Assembly (NCBI RefSeq): GCF_004364865.1
Contig: NZ_SOAU01000001.1
Span: 2,512,001 to 2,576,000, forward strand
From: Ilumatobacter fluminis
Lineage (GTDB): Bacteria; Actinomycetota; Acidimicrobiia; Acidimicrobiales; Ilumatobacteraceae
Length of the DNA stretch: 64,000 bases
Direction of reading: 5' to 3'
Below the pieces are notes generated by a model. It saw nothing but the letters and a program-made list of their open reading frames with translations, searched no databases and was not told where the DNA came from. Position numbers and translations under genes: made by a program. Positions within the stretch are counted from its first letter, which is position 1. Every line of letters starts with the position of its first letter. Of this stretch, positions 36,201 to 44,135 are shown in pieces.

Positions 36201-37579
36201 CCACTGCCGTTGTCCTGAATCCAGCCGGCGGGCAGGTCGCCGTAGCGAACCTCCACGAACTCGGCCGGGTTCGTGTCGGGGGCGGGAACGGTGATCGTCT
36301 GGCTCGACGCTCCGTCGGCGAACAGCGAGATCGTCGTGGCGTCCTGCAGCGTGACGACGAACTCGACCTGTCCGTCGCCGTTCGGGCCGGTCGGCCCGGC
36401 GGGCCACGTTCCGGTGCGCAGCTCGGTCATCGTGAACTGTCCGGGGAGCGGATCGGTGAGCACGGCGTCGAAGATCACGCCCTCGCCCTCGTTCTCGGGG
36501 CGGAGGTAATACGACGAGAAGCTGTCGCCGTCGTCGCCGTTGGTGCCGTCGTTCAGGTCGAGGTCGACGAACGGACGACCCGCCGCCTTGTCGATCGTCG
36601 GGTCGCCGGGTTCACGGTTGTCGACGACGAACGGGAACTCGTCACCGCCGGGATTGCCGTCGCTCCCCGGCGGGAAGGTGCCGCCGGCGACAACGACGTT
36701 GCTGGTCTCGATCGGCGCCGGGAGCGGCGCGTCCGCCGGGTACTCGAGGGTGATCGAGCGTTCGATGCACTCGTCGACGCCCACCTGGACGTCGCCGAGC
36801 AACCACGTGACGGTGCCGTCGCCGTTGTCGACACCACCACCGGCGTCGACCACGACGAACCCCTCGGGGATCTCGTCGGTGAGGGTCGCTCCCTCGACGC
36901 TGCCGTTCAGTGGGCCGTAGTACGGGTCGTCCGGGTTGTCGCCGCACAGGGCAACGGTGAACACGACCGGCTCGTTCGGCGCGACGCGGGCCGGACCCGT
37001 CTTCGTCACGTCGAACGACGTCCGGGCGCGGGCCGTGACGTCCTGGGTGTCGATCACCGTGTTGGGCAGCGGGTTGCCGTCGCCGTCGAACTCACCCCAC
37101 ACCGCCGTGTTCGTGGCCGTGGTGAGGTCGGGCGTGACACCGGCCGGGATCTCGAACGAGATCTGGAGGTTGGCCGAGGTGCCGGCGGCGAAACCGTTCG
37201 GGAACGTGAACACGATGTCGGACGGGTCGCTCGTGTCGACCTCGAACGACGGTCCGACGCCGCCGGGCGACGCCGAGACGAACTCGAACACGGCAGGGTC
37301 GCCGTCGACGTCGGTGTAGGACGGCGCCAGATCGTGCAACTCGAACCCGTTGCAGTCACCGGGTGCGTTGCAGCCGATCGACACCTCGTAGGTGACGATC
37401 GAGCCGCTGGGGAACGTGCCGTCCTCGTTCGCGAAGGGCTGGGTCTGCGCCAACGACTTGACGAGCGTCGGCTCGCCAGCGTGGGCGGCTCCGGCCGGCA
37501 GGGCGATGCCGGTGATCAGGAGCATCAGCGCAGCGACGATGGCTACGGCGGGCCGTCGTCGTGGGGTGGTGTGTGTCAT
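30212..37579 (-). CDS. Giant LPxTG-anchored surface protein with DUF11-like repeats
   Basis: A 2455-residue wall-anchored protein. The N-terminus has a signal peptide (VAIVAALMLLITGIALPAGAA, cut after AHA). Residues about 40-900 are DUF11-type beta domains. Near residues 960-1110 an SdrD/Cna-B-like domain begins VGDQVWYDADYDGVQDE and includes a calcium-type NNGNGVLDADD loop. Nine tandem modules follow, each opening with variants of IDIEKSTN or IAIDKVT. The end is LPRTG, a hydrophobic helix and RRRR, a complete sortase signal. ATG at 37579. Likely role: adhesion or surface coat. It is strongly acidic, so calcium binding is plausible. No sortase gene is in the window. Confidence 0.92.
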   Translation of the reverse strand: MTHTTPRRRPAVAIVAALMLLITGIALPAGAAHAGEPTLVKSLAQTQPFANEDGTFPSGSIVTYEVSIGCNAPGDCNGFELHDLAPSYTDVDGDPAVFEFVSASPGGVGPSFEVDTSDPSDIVFTFPNGFAAGTSANLQISFEIPAGVTPDLTTATNTAVWGEFDGDGNPLPNTVIDTQDVTARARTSFDVTKTGPARVAPNEPVVFTVALCGDNPDDPYYGPLNGSVEGATLTDEIPEGFVVVDAGGGVDNGDGTVTWLLGDVQVGVDECIERSITLEYPADAPLPAPIETSNVVVAGGTFPPGSDGNPGGDEFPFVVDNREPGDPTIDKAAGRPFVDLDLNDGTNGDDGDSFSSYYLRPENEGEGVIFDAVLTDPLPGQFTMTELRTGTWPAGPTGPNGDGQVEFVVTLQDATTISLFADGASSQTITVPAPDTNPAEFVEVRYGDLPAGWIQDNGSGRTDLYGYFIDPGRDGGDGNDFDTTPVIPVVNTATLSGTVLDPVTGAPLPASDSDSATINIESPQPHVAIFKDVTATGNNFGNGVFPSSDTTTTTLTWRLRVQNHWTATADYPDPVIMDVVPTLSQNLLAEGGLSAPYDFTVSAPDGVTCPATPVDGGTVPNAGTGLDDSVLRWECAGDLERNRTITITFKTDVEAGTPPQSVLNRNFTTTNALTDDAGGQYFSVWDNGNFFGTWQDDVDDLDGDGETDDRIRADLASIEVLDFVFLTSQKEVRGGPDATCADGFPPAGEDNTTYGSERCTRPGDTVDYRMTVVNEGNTDVINVMVMDIFPYVGDTFVVPNQNTGAVSPRGSQFDTNLTGPVTSPDPNVVIEYTTERQPCRYDDFYPAFAGNAEVPGCAEAAWSTTPPSPISSAAAIRISYVDDATGEPGVLALGESFQLEWPMRASVAAVPGDVATNAFGWSAQSATSNTVNTAAPPPVDITVAELGDHFVGDQVWYDADYDGVQDEAPLVGVPQVPVAIFLDNNGNGVLDADDLFVDETVTDSSTGVEGQYLFSALPEGDYFIAFAPPSDWVVSPAFEGGDSAADSNGTEEPAFPTGLWDPAAVNGPLYDDVFVSDMVTLGPDNPSADNPNDLTIDLGLWRPDPSISIEKATNAIDVDAPTAADDADSPTGKYIPEGEDVVWSYVVTNTGNTVLENVVVTDDAGTPADPSDDLSTTAGTITCPVATLAIGESTTCTSTTPAPAEAGQYDNTADVVGDPVLPDIPWSEESYADLVRLDGSPFFDGDGNVVPVVDDDPSHYFGAVATIDIEKSTNDVPADAVGTDPAGPIVPTLDPVTWTYVVTIPAPGNVALADVTIVDDNGTPADTSDDITTDEMTFVGGDADGDGLLDVDETWTFEADAPNGAILGIYENSADVIGTPVEPDGTPIVNPDGTPMEQPVDDDPSHYYGIAVPAIDIEKSTNDVPADLPGSDPAGPEILAGSDVYWTYVIANTGNVDLEVTSFTDDQIGTIATCEEDAIDTVFPTVIAPGASVTCTAREAGGADLGQYVNTADVTGTPLDGDGEVITENQTPDGPIPVEPPSDDDPSNYLGVGEPGIAIDKVTSGFLWDADLSDFVEVAAGDGITVSPAQEVTWIYTVTNTGDFALADVAVVDDNGTVGDESDDLSTEAGTIVFVDGDVDGDGLLDVDEVWVYRATGASALGTYENLADTVGTATDPEGNPIVDQDGENPFVDDEGNSTIVDDDPSGYVAVGEPGIAIDKVTAGYLWDRDLGELVEVPAGDGITVSPGREVTWIYTVTNTGDFALADVAVVDDNGTVGDESDDLSTEAGTIVFVDGDVDGDGLLDVDEVWVYRATGASALGTYENLADTVGTATDPEGNPMVDQDGENPFVDDEGNSTIVDDDPSGYVAVADPSIDIEKTTNGFQADDPAGDQADPNNTVPYVLLDQPIVWEYVITNTGDVDLFVTGFGDDRIDGVDAQCTEGTIFPVTLTPGTSITCTVEGVSEAQAGDLYVNVSDVEGIAVDPAGDPIVDQDGVYPFVDDEGTSIIVDDDPSAYYGASPAIDLEKATNGQDADTGTGPFVALGGSVTWTYVVTNTGNTDLADLAVVDSVEGDVCTIEFLAIGESTTCELALEDGSTLVGQYENTGNVTGQPVDQQGNPIIDPVTGEPEPPIGDSDPSHYFGAEPAIDVEKSTNGVDADEAPGPVVPIGDVVVWEYVVTNTGNVALTNVVVTDDLEGEICVIDLLLVGASETCELTSFATVDGQYANVADVVGTPSFPVDPDGDPEDPTNYTPIVDPDTDQPIDDVVDDDPSHYTGAVASIDIEKSTNGEDADEAPGPEVDDQSEVVWEYVVTNTGAVALVDVIVTDDREGFVCELALLLPGEVATCELVGVADESDYANVGSVVGTPATPIDPTGDPTDPTNYEPIPGASPVFDDDPSHYDRVNLIGQSPVPPTTLPRTGSDVTGTMLQWALAAVGLGAVGLLLARRRRPAAA
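31971..32813 (-). repeat. Near-identical internal duplication, 477-bp period
   Basis: Segments 31971-32336 and 32448-32813 inside the surface-protein gene are almost identical in DNA, and the offset of 477 bp equals 159 codons. They encode two adjacent IAIDKVT modules with the same DVDGDGLLDVDEVW calcium-loop-like sequence. The other modules are much more divergent, so this pair is a recent duplication or conversion. Confidence 0.88.
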
Positions 37580-37882
37580 GGCTTCCTCGGTGTCGTGGAT
37601 TCGGCAGGGCGCTTCGTCGCACCCGAGAAACACAGAGGGTGACCACGCCCGAATCGTGACGCCAACGACAAATTTTCGCAAAGAAGCGCGCTGACCAGGG
37701 CTTTCGCGCGAACGATGAGTCCACTTGCGCCGAGAAGCACCAGACGCCATCGCGCCCGTACACCACTATTCGTGATACAACGTGCGCTCCCAGCGAACCC
37801 TCGACCGCGCATCGACCCTCGACCTCGTGTCGAGATCCAGAGCGCGGGCAGGATGCCTGCGGGACCAGCGGCGTCAGACGCG
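37580..37882 (-). promoter_or_regulatory. Folded leader and promoter region of the surface-protein gene
   Basis: A 303-bp gap with no convincing gene. On the minus strand, close to the surface-protein start codon, GATTCGG and CCGAATC (37649-37655 with 37598-37604) form a 7-bp outer stem enclosing a CACCC/GGGTG hairpin (37637-37641 with 37620-37624). The structure ends about 19 bases before the ATG, so it could control translation. An AT-rich patch (ACAAATTTTCGCAAAG, near 37669) is the best promoter candidate. It does not match the c-di-GMP or c-di-AMP riboswitch consensus as I know them. Confidence 0.45.
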
Positions 37883-39574
37883 TCAGGCCGGAGTGGTTCG
37901 ACCGCGCTCGAGACGGACGACGCGATCGGCACGTTCGAACGCAACCGCTCGGTGCGAGACCGCGAGCACCGTGAGTCCGGCGTCGGCCAGGTTCTGCCAG
38001 AGCTGGAGTTCGGTCTCGACGTCGAGCGCGCTCGACACGTCGTCGAGCACCACCAGCTCGGGTCGGTGGACGACGGCGCGTGCCCCGGCGAGCCGCTGCC
38101 GCTGTCCCCCGCTCAGACGGAGCCCGCGAGGGCCGATCACGGTGTCTTCGCGATCGGCCCAGCCGTTCACGTCGTCGCCCAGCATCGCCAACGACAGGGC
38201 GCGACGGATCTCGTCGAGGTCGGCGTCGCCGAACGCGATGTTCTCGGCGAGCGAGTCGGACACGAGCTGTGGGACCTGGGGCAAGAACGCGGCGTTCGGC
38301 GGGACGAGGAACGCTGCCCGATCGTCGAGGGTGTCACCGTTCCATCGAACGTCACCGGTCACGTCGGCCTGCCAGGCAAGGCCCAGGATCGCTCGCAGCA
38401 GGGTGCTCTTGCCGGCACCGATCTCACCGGTCACGACGACGAACTCGCCCCTGCCGACCGACAGGTCGATCTCGGTCACGCCGCCACCGCCCGGGTACCG
38501 GGCCGACAGGCCGACGACGTCGAGTCGGTCGAGCGGCACGCGCTCGGGCCGTTCGACCGCGGGTCGTACCCGTTCGTCGCCGATCTTGATCGGAAGGTGG
38601 CGAGGGGTGACCGTGCGGCGCACGTCGCCGTCGGCGACGAGATGACGCATCCGCTCGAATGCGACGGCCGCCTGCTTCTGGCGGGCCAGCGCTCGGCCCA
38701 TCATCCGCGGCAGGAAGCCGAGCCAACCGAGGTACGCGGTGAACAGTGCGACATCGCCCACGCTGAAGGTTCCGGCCGCCAGCGAGCCGGCACCGACGAG
38801 CAGCACCAGTGCCAACCCGACGTCGGCGACGCCGCGGGTGAACGCCTCGAGGCACTCCTCGAGCACGCGATCTCGCACGGCGGTGGTGCGGCGCCGCTCC
38901 ACCAGATCGTCCAGACGATCGAGCAGCGGCTCGGTCGCGTCGTTCGCTTTCACGGTCGTCGCCGCCGCCATCATGTCGCCGACGAGCCCGGTCACCGCAG
39001 CGGTGGCCTCTCGGTCGGCGACCCGGTACTGCTTGATGCGACTGTCGAGTGCCTTGGTCGCCACACCGACGACGACGAGCGGCACGATCAGGATCAACGC
39101 AGCCGCCAGGTCGGTGAGCCCCATCACGATCCCGGCGAGGACCGTGAACACGAGGCCCGCCGACACGTCGACCATGCCGTCGACGAAGCGAGCCACGTCC
39201 TCGGCGTCGTCACGGAAGTGGGTGACGGCCTCCCCCGCCGAGCCGACGGGTTGCCCCGCTTCGACGCCGCCGCTCGCCACCTGCGCAGTGAGCAGGTTGG
39301 CACGCAGGAAGGTCTGCATCTGCAGCCACACCCGGGTCCAGACGAGGGCGGCGGCGTGGATGGTCGCCATCCGCCCGATCTCGAGGACCACCAGCGCGAC
39401 GACCCACCACACCGCTGCGTCGACGTCGCCGGCCTCCACGGCGTCGAAGGCGCGTCCGAGCACCCAGCCGATGCCGACCGGGAAGACGAAGAACAGCACG
39501 AACAGGCCTTCGCCGGCCCAGAACGTGCGGCGATCGTGCTGGCTCACGCGCCATGCGAGCGTCCAGGCGTTCAT
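37883..39574 (-). CDS. ABC exporter half, degenerate ATPase site
   Basis: A 563-residue fused transmembrane/ATPase half-transporter. Five to six membrane helices lie in residues 20-300 (LFVLFFVFPVGIGWVLG; AALILIVPLVVVGVATK), then an ATPase domain with Walker A GEIGAGKST, signature LSGGQRQRL and Walker B LVVLDDVSSALD. The catalytic glutamate after Walker B is replaced by aspartate, so this half probably has weak hydrolysis. ATG at 39574 overlaps the stop of the partner gene (ATGA), so the two are translated together as a heterodimer. The substrate is unknown; export of a lipid, drug or peptide is typical. Confidence 0.88.
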   Translation of the reverse strand: MNAWTLAWRVSQHDRRTFWAGEGLFVLFFVFPVGIGWVLGRAFDAVEAGDVDAAVWWVVALVVLEIGRMATIHAAALVWTRVWLQMQTFLRANLLTAQVASGGVEAGQPVGSAGEAVTHFRDDAEDVARFVDGMVDVSAGLVFTVLAGIVMGLTDLAAALILIVPLVVVGVATKALDSRIKQYRVADREATAAVTGLVGDMMAAATTVKANDATEPLLDRLDDLVERRRTTAVRDRVLEECLEAFTRGVADVGLALVLLVGAGSLAAGTFSVGDVALFTAYLGWLGFLPRMMGRALARQKQAAVAFERMRHLVADGDVRRTVTPRHLPIKIGDERVRPAVERPERVPLDRLDVVGLSARYPGGGGVTEIDLSVGRGEFVVVTGEIGAGKSTLLRAILGLAWQADVTGDVRWNGDTLDDRAAFLVPPNAAFLPQVPQLVSDSLAENIAFGDADLDEIRRALSLAMLGDDVNGWADREDTVIGPRGLRLSGGQRQRLAGARAVVHRPELVVLDDVSSALDVETELQLWQNLADAGLTVLAVSHRAVAFERADRVVRLERGRTTPA

Positions 39575-41322
39575 GCCAGCATCCCTTCCGAAGGAGCACG
39601 GTCGGGCTCGAGCGCCAAGTCGAGCAGGCGGCGGAACCGCCCGTCGGGGTCGGCGACCAGCGTCTCGCGCGCACCGAACTCGACGATGCGACCGGCCTCG
39701 AACACGGCGATGTCATCGACCTCCGAGAGCGTGGAGAGCCGATGCGCGATGACGATCGTCGTCCGACCGCGCATGAGTTCGCGCATCGCTTCCTCGATCC
39801 GTCGCTCGGTCACCGGGTCGACCCGCGCCGTCGCCTCGTCGAGCACGACGAGGTCGGGGTCGCGCAACCAGACACGTGCCATCGCGAGCAGTTGTGCCTC
39901 GCCGGCCGACAGTCCGGCACCGCCACCGCCGAGCGGCCGGTCGATGCCACCGTCGGCGAGCGCGCCGAGTCCGACCGAGTGCAGAGCGTCGGCGACGGCT
40001 GCGTCGGAGTGACGCGAATCGAACAGCGTCACGTTCTCGCGGATCGTCCCGTTGAACAGCTCGACCTCCTGCGGCACCAGCGCCGCCCGACGGCGGAGCT
40101 CGCGCATCGGCACGTCGGCGATCGGGACGCCACCGACGTTGACCTGACCGGCGGTCGCCTCGACCAACCGGAGCACCAGACGCGAGAACGTCGTCTTGCC
40201 GCTTCCGGTGCGACCGACCACGCCGACGGACCGCCCGGCCTGCAGGGTCAGATCGACGTCGTGCAGCACCGGGTCGTCGTCGCCGTAGTCGAACGACACC
40301 GACGAGAACTCGATCGCCAACGGACCGGCCGCCGGTGAGGTCCGGCCGTGGTCGAGCACGGTCGGCTCGACCTGCATCAACGCCAGCACGCGCCGCATCG
40401 CTCCGGTGGCCTTCTGCACGGTCTCGAGTTCGTGGACGACCTCTTCGAGCGGGCGCTGGATGAGCAAGACGTATTGGAACAACAGGAATGCCGTCCCGAC
40501 GGTGATCGCACCGTTCGAGACCAGCACGGCACCGGCGAGCACCGACGCGACGACGCCACCGACGACAGCGCCCTGCACGCCCCACCACATCCCGAGAAAC
40601 GCCGACTCGCGCCGCACCGACCGGTCGAGCGCACCCGCCGAGTCCTCGACGAACCGCCACATGGCGTGGGAGCCGGCACCGTTCGCCCGCAAGTCCTCGG
40701 ACGCGTTGAGCCGTTCCTCGATGCCGCCGTACAGGCGGGCGTAGGCGCCCATCTCGTCGGCCGACTCCTCGACCGCACGGTGCCGCATCACCAGCACCGC
40801 GGCGACGGCCGCGACGACGTAGACCGCCATTCCGACGCCGATCCGCCAGTCGATCGCCGACACGACGATCACCATGCCGGCGACCAGGATCGCCGAACCC
40901 ACCGCCTTGGGGAGGACGCGACCCAGCAGGTCGGACACCGAGGTGACGTCGCCGTCGACGCGCTGGATCAGCTCACCGGGGGTGTGTTGGCGATGGAACT
41001 CGTGGTCGAGACCGAGCACGTGACGGGCCATCCGCATCCGGAGTTCGTTGGTGGTCGCCCAGGCTGCGTACGTCGCCGACCGGGCGACGAGCACCGACAC
41101 GACCTGCGCGGCGATCACGATCACGAGGAACACGAACGCGAGCCGACGAATCGTGTCGGCGTCGGTGCCTTCGACCGCCCGGTCGACGATCGAACGGACG
41201 ACCAACGGACCGATCACCGTGAGGCCGGCACCGAACGCCGTGAGGACGCCGAGCGCGGCCCAGCGACCGGCCTGGGGCCGGAGCAGCGGTAGCACGGCGC
41301 TCACGCGACGATCGGACGACAT
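39571..41322 (-). CDS. ABC exporter half, catalytically canonical Walker B
   Basis: A 583-residue half-transporter with six membrane helices (first near residues 20-45) and a C-terminal ATPase domain. Walker A is GRTGSGKTT, Walker B with its glutamate is LVVLDEATARVD, and the H-loop is IVIAHRLST. The signature is altered to LSAGEAQLL instead of LSGGQ. Together with the D-for-E change in the partner, this gives one canonical and one degenerate ATP site, as in known asymmetric heterodimeric exporters. ATG at 41322 was chosen over an upstream in-frame start because the preceding residues do not fit the family. Confidence 0.9.
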   Translation of the reverse strand: MSSDRRVSAVLPLLRPQAGRWAALGVLTAFGAGLTVIGPLVVRSIVDRAVEGTDADTIRRLAFVFLVIVIAAQVVSVLVARSATYAAWATTNELRMRMARHVLGLDHEFHRQHTPGELIQRVDGDVTSVSDLLGRVLPKAVGSAILVAGMVIVVSAIDWRIGVGMAVYVVAAVAAVLVMRHRAVEESADEMGAYARLYGGIEERLNASEDLRANGAGSHAMWRFVEDSAGALDRSVRRESAFLGMWWGVQGAVVGGVVASVLAGAVLVSNGAITVGTAFLLFQYVLLIQRPLEEVVHELETVQKATGAMRRVLALMQVEPTVLDHGRTSPAAGPLAIEFSSVSFDYGDDDPVLHDVDLTLQAGRSVGVVGRTGSGKTTFSRLVLRLVEATAGQVNVGGVPIADVPMRELRRRAALVPQEVELFNGTIRENVTLFDSRHSDAAVADALHSVGLGALADGGIDRPLGGGGAGLSAGEAQLLAMARVWLRDPDLVVLDEATARVDPVTERRIEEAMRELMRGRTTIVIAHRLSTLSEVDDIAVFEAGRIVEFGARETLVADPDGRFRRLLDLALEPDRAPSEGMLA

Positions 41323-41412
41323 ACCTGTGATTCTCACCCTTCGGGACGCGTCGACCGAAGGAGGTTTCGCCACCGCGCCCACCGTGGCGGGTGGACCACT
41401 ATCGTCCGAGTC

Positions 41413-42966
41413 ATGGATCTCGGCCGGTCAGTCGGCGTCGGTGTCACCCTGGCGCGTTCGTTCCTCACCCCCTTCGAACGCCCCGATCGTTTCCCGCGGG
41501 CGCTCAAGGCCATGGCACCGTGGGGGTCGTCGATCGCCGGCCTCCTCGCCGGTGCCGCGGCGCGTTACCCCGACCGTCTCGCCGTGATCGACGACGACGG
41601 CGGTACGACCTACGCCACCGTGTGGACCCGTACCCAGTCGATCGCCGCGAGCCTCCACGCCGACGGCATCGGCCGGGGCACCCGTATCGGCATCCTGGCC
41701 CGCAACCGCCGTGGCTTCATCGAGGCACTCGGCGCGGTGGCCGCCGTCGGCGCCGACGCGATCCTGCTCAACACCGGCTTCGCCGGACCACAGCTCGCCG
41801 ACGTCGCCGACGCCGAACAGCTCGATCTGATCATCCACGACGACGAGTACGCCGAGATGGTCGCCGACTCGATGGTCAAGGCGTCGATCGACGAGGCCGA
41901 CCTGGAACGGCGGGCATCGCTCGGGGGCACGGTCGAGCCCACCAAGGACGTCGGCCGGGTCGTGATCCTCACGTCGGGGACGACCGGCCGACCCAAGGGA
42001 GCCGCTCGCGAGAGCGGCCCGTCGGCGCTCGAGGGCGTGGCGGCCCTCCTCGATCGGATCCCGCTGAAGCTCGGCGACGTCCAGGTGATCGCCGCTCCCC
42101 TCTTCCACGCGTGGGCGCTCAGCCATCTGCTGCTCGGCTTCTCGCGGTGCGCGACCGCCGTCGTCGCCCGCAAGTTCGATCCGCAGCGCACCCTCCACGC
42201 CGTCGCCGACGAGGGCGCGGATGTCCTCGTAGTCGTGCCGGTGATGCTGAGCCGCATCCTGCAGGCCGACGACGGCGAGCTCCGTCTGCCGTCGCTGCGA
42301 GTGATCGCATCGAGCGGCTCGGCGATTTCCGGACAGCTCGTCACCGACGTGCTCGACCGATTCGGTCCGGTGCTCTACAACCTGTACGGCTCGACCGAGG
42401 TCGCCTCGGCCACGATCGCGACCCCCGACGACCTCGCTGCCCACCCGACCACGGCCGGTCGCCCGGTGCGCTGGGTCGACGTCGCCATCCTCGACGGCGA
42501 CGGCAAACGGCTCCCCGAGGGTTCGTCGGGACGGATCTTCGTCGGCGGAGCCTTGAAGTTCGACGGGTACACCAACGGCGACGACAAGGAACGCATCAAC
42601 GGCCTCGTCTCGACCGGCGACGTCGGGTCGTTCCGCGACGGGCTCCTGTTCGTCGAAGGACGCGACGACGACATGATCGTCTCGGGCGGCGAGAACGTCT
42701 TCCCGAGCGAGGTCGAGGAGCTCCTGCACGCCCACCCGGCGATCATCGACGTCGTCGTGAGCGGCGTCGCCGACGACGAGTTCGGACAGGTCCTGGCGGC
42801 ATTCGTCGTGCTCGCTCCGGGCGAGGACCTGACCGACCGAGAGGTCAAGGATCACGTCAAAGCACAGCTCGCCACCCACAAGGTCCCGCGCCACGTCCGC
42901 TTCATCGACGAACTGCCCCGCAACACCACCGGCAAGGTGCTGCGCCGCCAGCTCTCCGTGTCCTGA
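41413..42966 (+). CDS. AMP-dependent acyl-CoA synthetase/ligase
   Basis: A 517-residue ANL-superfamily enzyme that activates a carboxylic acid (probably fatty or aryl) to its adenylate and then its CoA thioester. Motifs in order: TSGTTGRPKGA (P-loop, about residue 193), YGSTEVASA (A5), STGDVG (A7 aspartate), GGENVFPSEVE (A8 hinge) and the C-terminal catalytic lysine in TTGKVLRRQL. The N-terminus ARSFLTPFERPDRFPRALKAM resembles the long-chain/fatty-acyl subgroup. ATG at 41413, divergent from the ABC exporter genes. Substrate not determined. Confidence 0.93.
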   Translation: MDLGRSVGVGVTLARSFLTPFERPDRFPRALKAMAPWGSSIAGLLAGAAARYPDRLAVIDDDGGTTYATVWTRTQSIAASLHADGIGRGTRIGILARNRRGFIEALGAVAAVGADAILLNTGFAGPQLADVADAEQLDLIIHDDEYAEMVADSMVKASIDEADLERRASLGGTVEPTKDVGRVVILTSGTTGRPKGAARESGPSALEGVAALLDRIPLKLGDVQVIAAPLFHAWALSHLLLGFSRCATAVVARKFDPQRTLHAVADEGADVLVVVPVMLSRILQADDGELRLPSLRVIASSGSAISGQLVTDVLDRFGPVLYNLYGSTEVASATIATPDDLAAHPTTAGRPVRWVDVAILDGDGKRLPEGSSGRIFVGGALKFDGYTNGDDKERINGLVSTGDVGSFRDGLLFVEGRDDDMIVSGGENVFPSEVEELLHAHPAIIDVVVSGVADDEFGQVLAAFVVLAPGEDLTDREVKDHVKAQLATHKVPRHVRFIDELPRNTTGKVLRRQLSVS

Positions 42967-42987
42967 CCCGCGCCCGAGCGCGACGAA

Positions 42988-43011
42988 GCCCGACCGGCAG
43001 AGCGGTCGGGC
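42988..43011. terminator. Bidirectional terminator hairpin
   Basis: GCCCGACCG (42988-42996) and CGGTCGGGC (43003-43011) form a 9-bp stem with a 6-nt loop. The outer CGACG/CGTCG flanks could extend it. It lies between the convergent acyl-CoA ligase and aldo/keto reductase genes. Confidence 0.75.
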
Positions 43012-43035
43012 GTCGCTGTTCGGACAGTGACGGGT

Positions 43036-44019
43036 TCAGCTGAGGGCGTCGTCGATCTCGGCCATCACATCGTCGGTGAGTTTGGGCATCACCTCGACGG
43101 CCTTCATGTTCTCGACGACCTGGCTCGCGCGGCTGGCGCCGGTGATCACGCTCGACACCATCGGGTGCTTCGTGCACCAGGCGATGGCCAGCTGTGCCAT
43201 CGAGCAGTCGAGGCGTTCGGCGATCGGGCGGAGGCGCTCGATCTGTGCGACCGCGTCCTGGTCGCTCATGCGCTCGTTCAGCCACTCGTAGCCCGAGAGG
43301 GCTGCACGGGAGTCTTCCGGGATGCCGTCGCGGTACTTGCCGGTGAGCAGGCCCGATGCGAGCGGGCTCCAGATCGTGTTGCCGTAGCCGGTGTCGGCGT
43401 GGAGGCGGGCGTACTCGACCTCGACCTTGTCGCGCTCGAGCAGGTTGTACTGCGATTGCTCGGTGACGGGCTTGTGGAGGTGGTGACGTTCGGCGATGTC
43501 GATCGCATGGCGGATCTCGTCGGCCGACCATTCGCTGGTGCCCCAGTAGAGCGCCTTGCCCTGCGCCACCATGTCGCTCATCGCCCAGACGGTTTCCTCC
43601 ATCGGGGTGTTCGGGTCGGCGCGGTGGCAGTAGACGACGTCGACGAAGTCGAGGCCGAAGCGCTCGAGCGATCCGTCGATCGCCTGCATCAGGTACTTGC
43701 GGTTCAGCGTGTTCCGCATGTTCGGGTCCTGGCCGTGGATGCCCCAGTAGAGCTTCGTGGTCACCACGTACGACCAGCGGGGCCAGTCGAGCTGACGGAG
43801 CGCCTCGCCCATGATCTGTTCGCTCTTGCCGCCGGCGTACGCCTCGGCGTTGTCGAAGAAGTTGACCCCGGCGTCGTGCGCGGCCTGCATGCACTCGAGC
43901 GCCATGTCGGTGCCCATCTGGGTGTCGAACGAGACCCAACTGCCGAAGCCGAGTGCACTCACCTTGACGCCGCTGTTACCGAGGCGTCGGTATTCCATCG
44001 ATTCGTTCGGGATTGCCAT
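43036..44019 (-). CDS. Aldo/keto reductase (potassium-channel beta-subunit-like)
   Basis: A 327-residue NADPH-dependent aldo/keto reductase. The barrel residues are present: Asp and Tyr in [14 protein letters not shown], Lys in TTKLYWG, His in [30 protein letters not shown] and [12 protein letters not shown] place it near the Kv-beta/YhdN-type subgroup. It would reduce small aldehydes or ketones in the cytoplasm. ATG at 44019 was chosen because upstream in-frame residues do not match the family. Physiological substrate unknown. Confidence 0.92.
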   Translation of the reverse strand: MAIPNESMEYRRLGNSGVKVSALGFGSWVSFDTQMGTDMALECMQAAHDAGVNFFDNAEAYAGGKSEQIMGEALRQLDWPRWSYVVTTKLYWGIHGQDPNMRNTLNRKYLMQAIDGSLERFGLDFVDVVYCHRADPNTPMEETVWAMSDMVAQGKALYWGTSEWSADEIRHAIDIAERHHLHKPVTEQSQYNLLERDKVEVEYARLHADTGYGNTIWSPLASGLLTGKYRDGIPEDSRAALSGYEWLNERMSDQDAVAQIERLRPIAERLDCSMAQLAIAWCTKHPMVSSVITGASRASQVVENMKAVEVMPKLTDDVMAEIDDALS

Positions 44020-44135
44020 GGTGGCGACTGTACCCGTACAGGCGACGACGACACCTCGGCTCCCCGAGGCGTGACATCTGACCGACCGGCGACCGGTCTG
44101 CGACTGGACGGTGACCGGCGAGTCGGCCCTCATCG

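Noticed and set aside
37715-40012. Long plus-strand frame over the ABC exporter genes
   Set aside because: Shadow of the two real minus-strand ABC genes, which carry all ATPase motifs.
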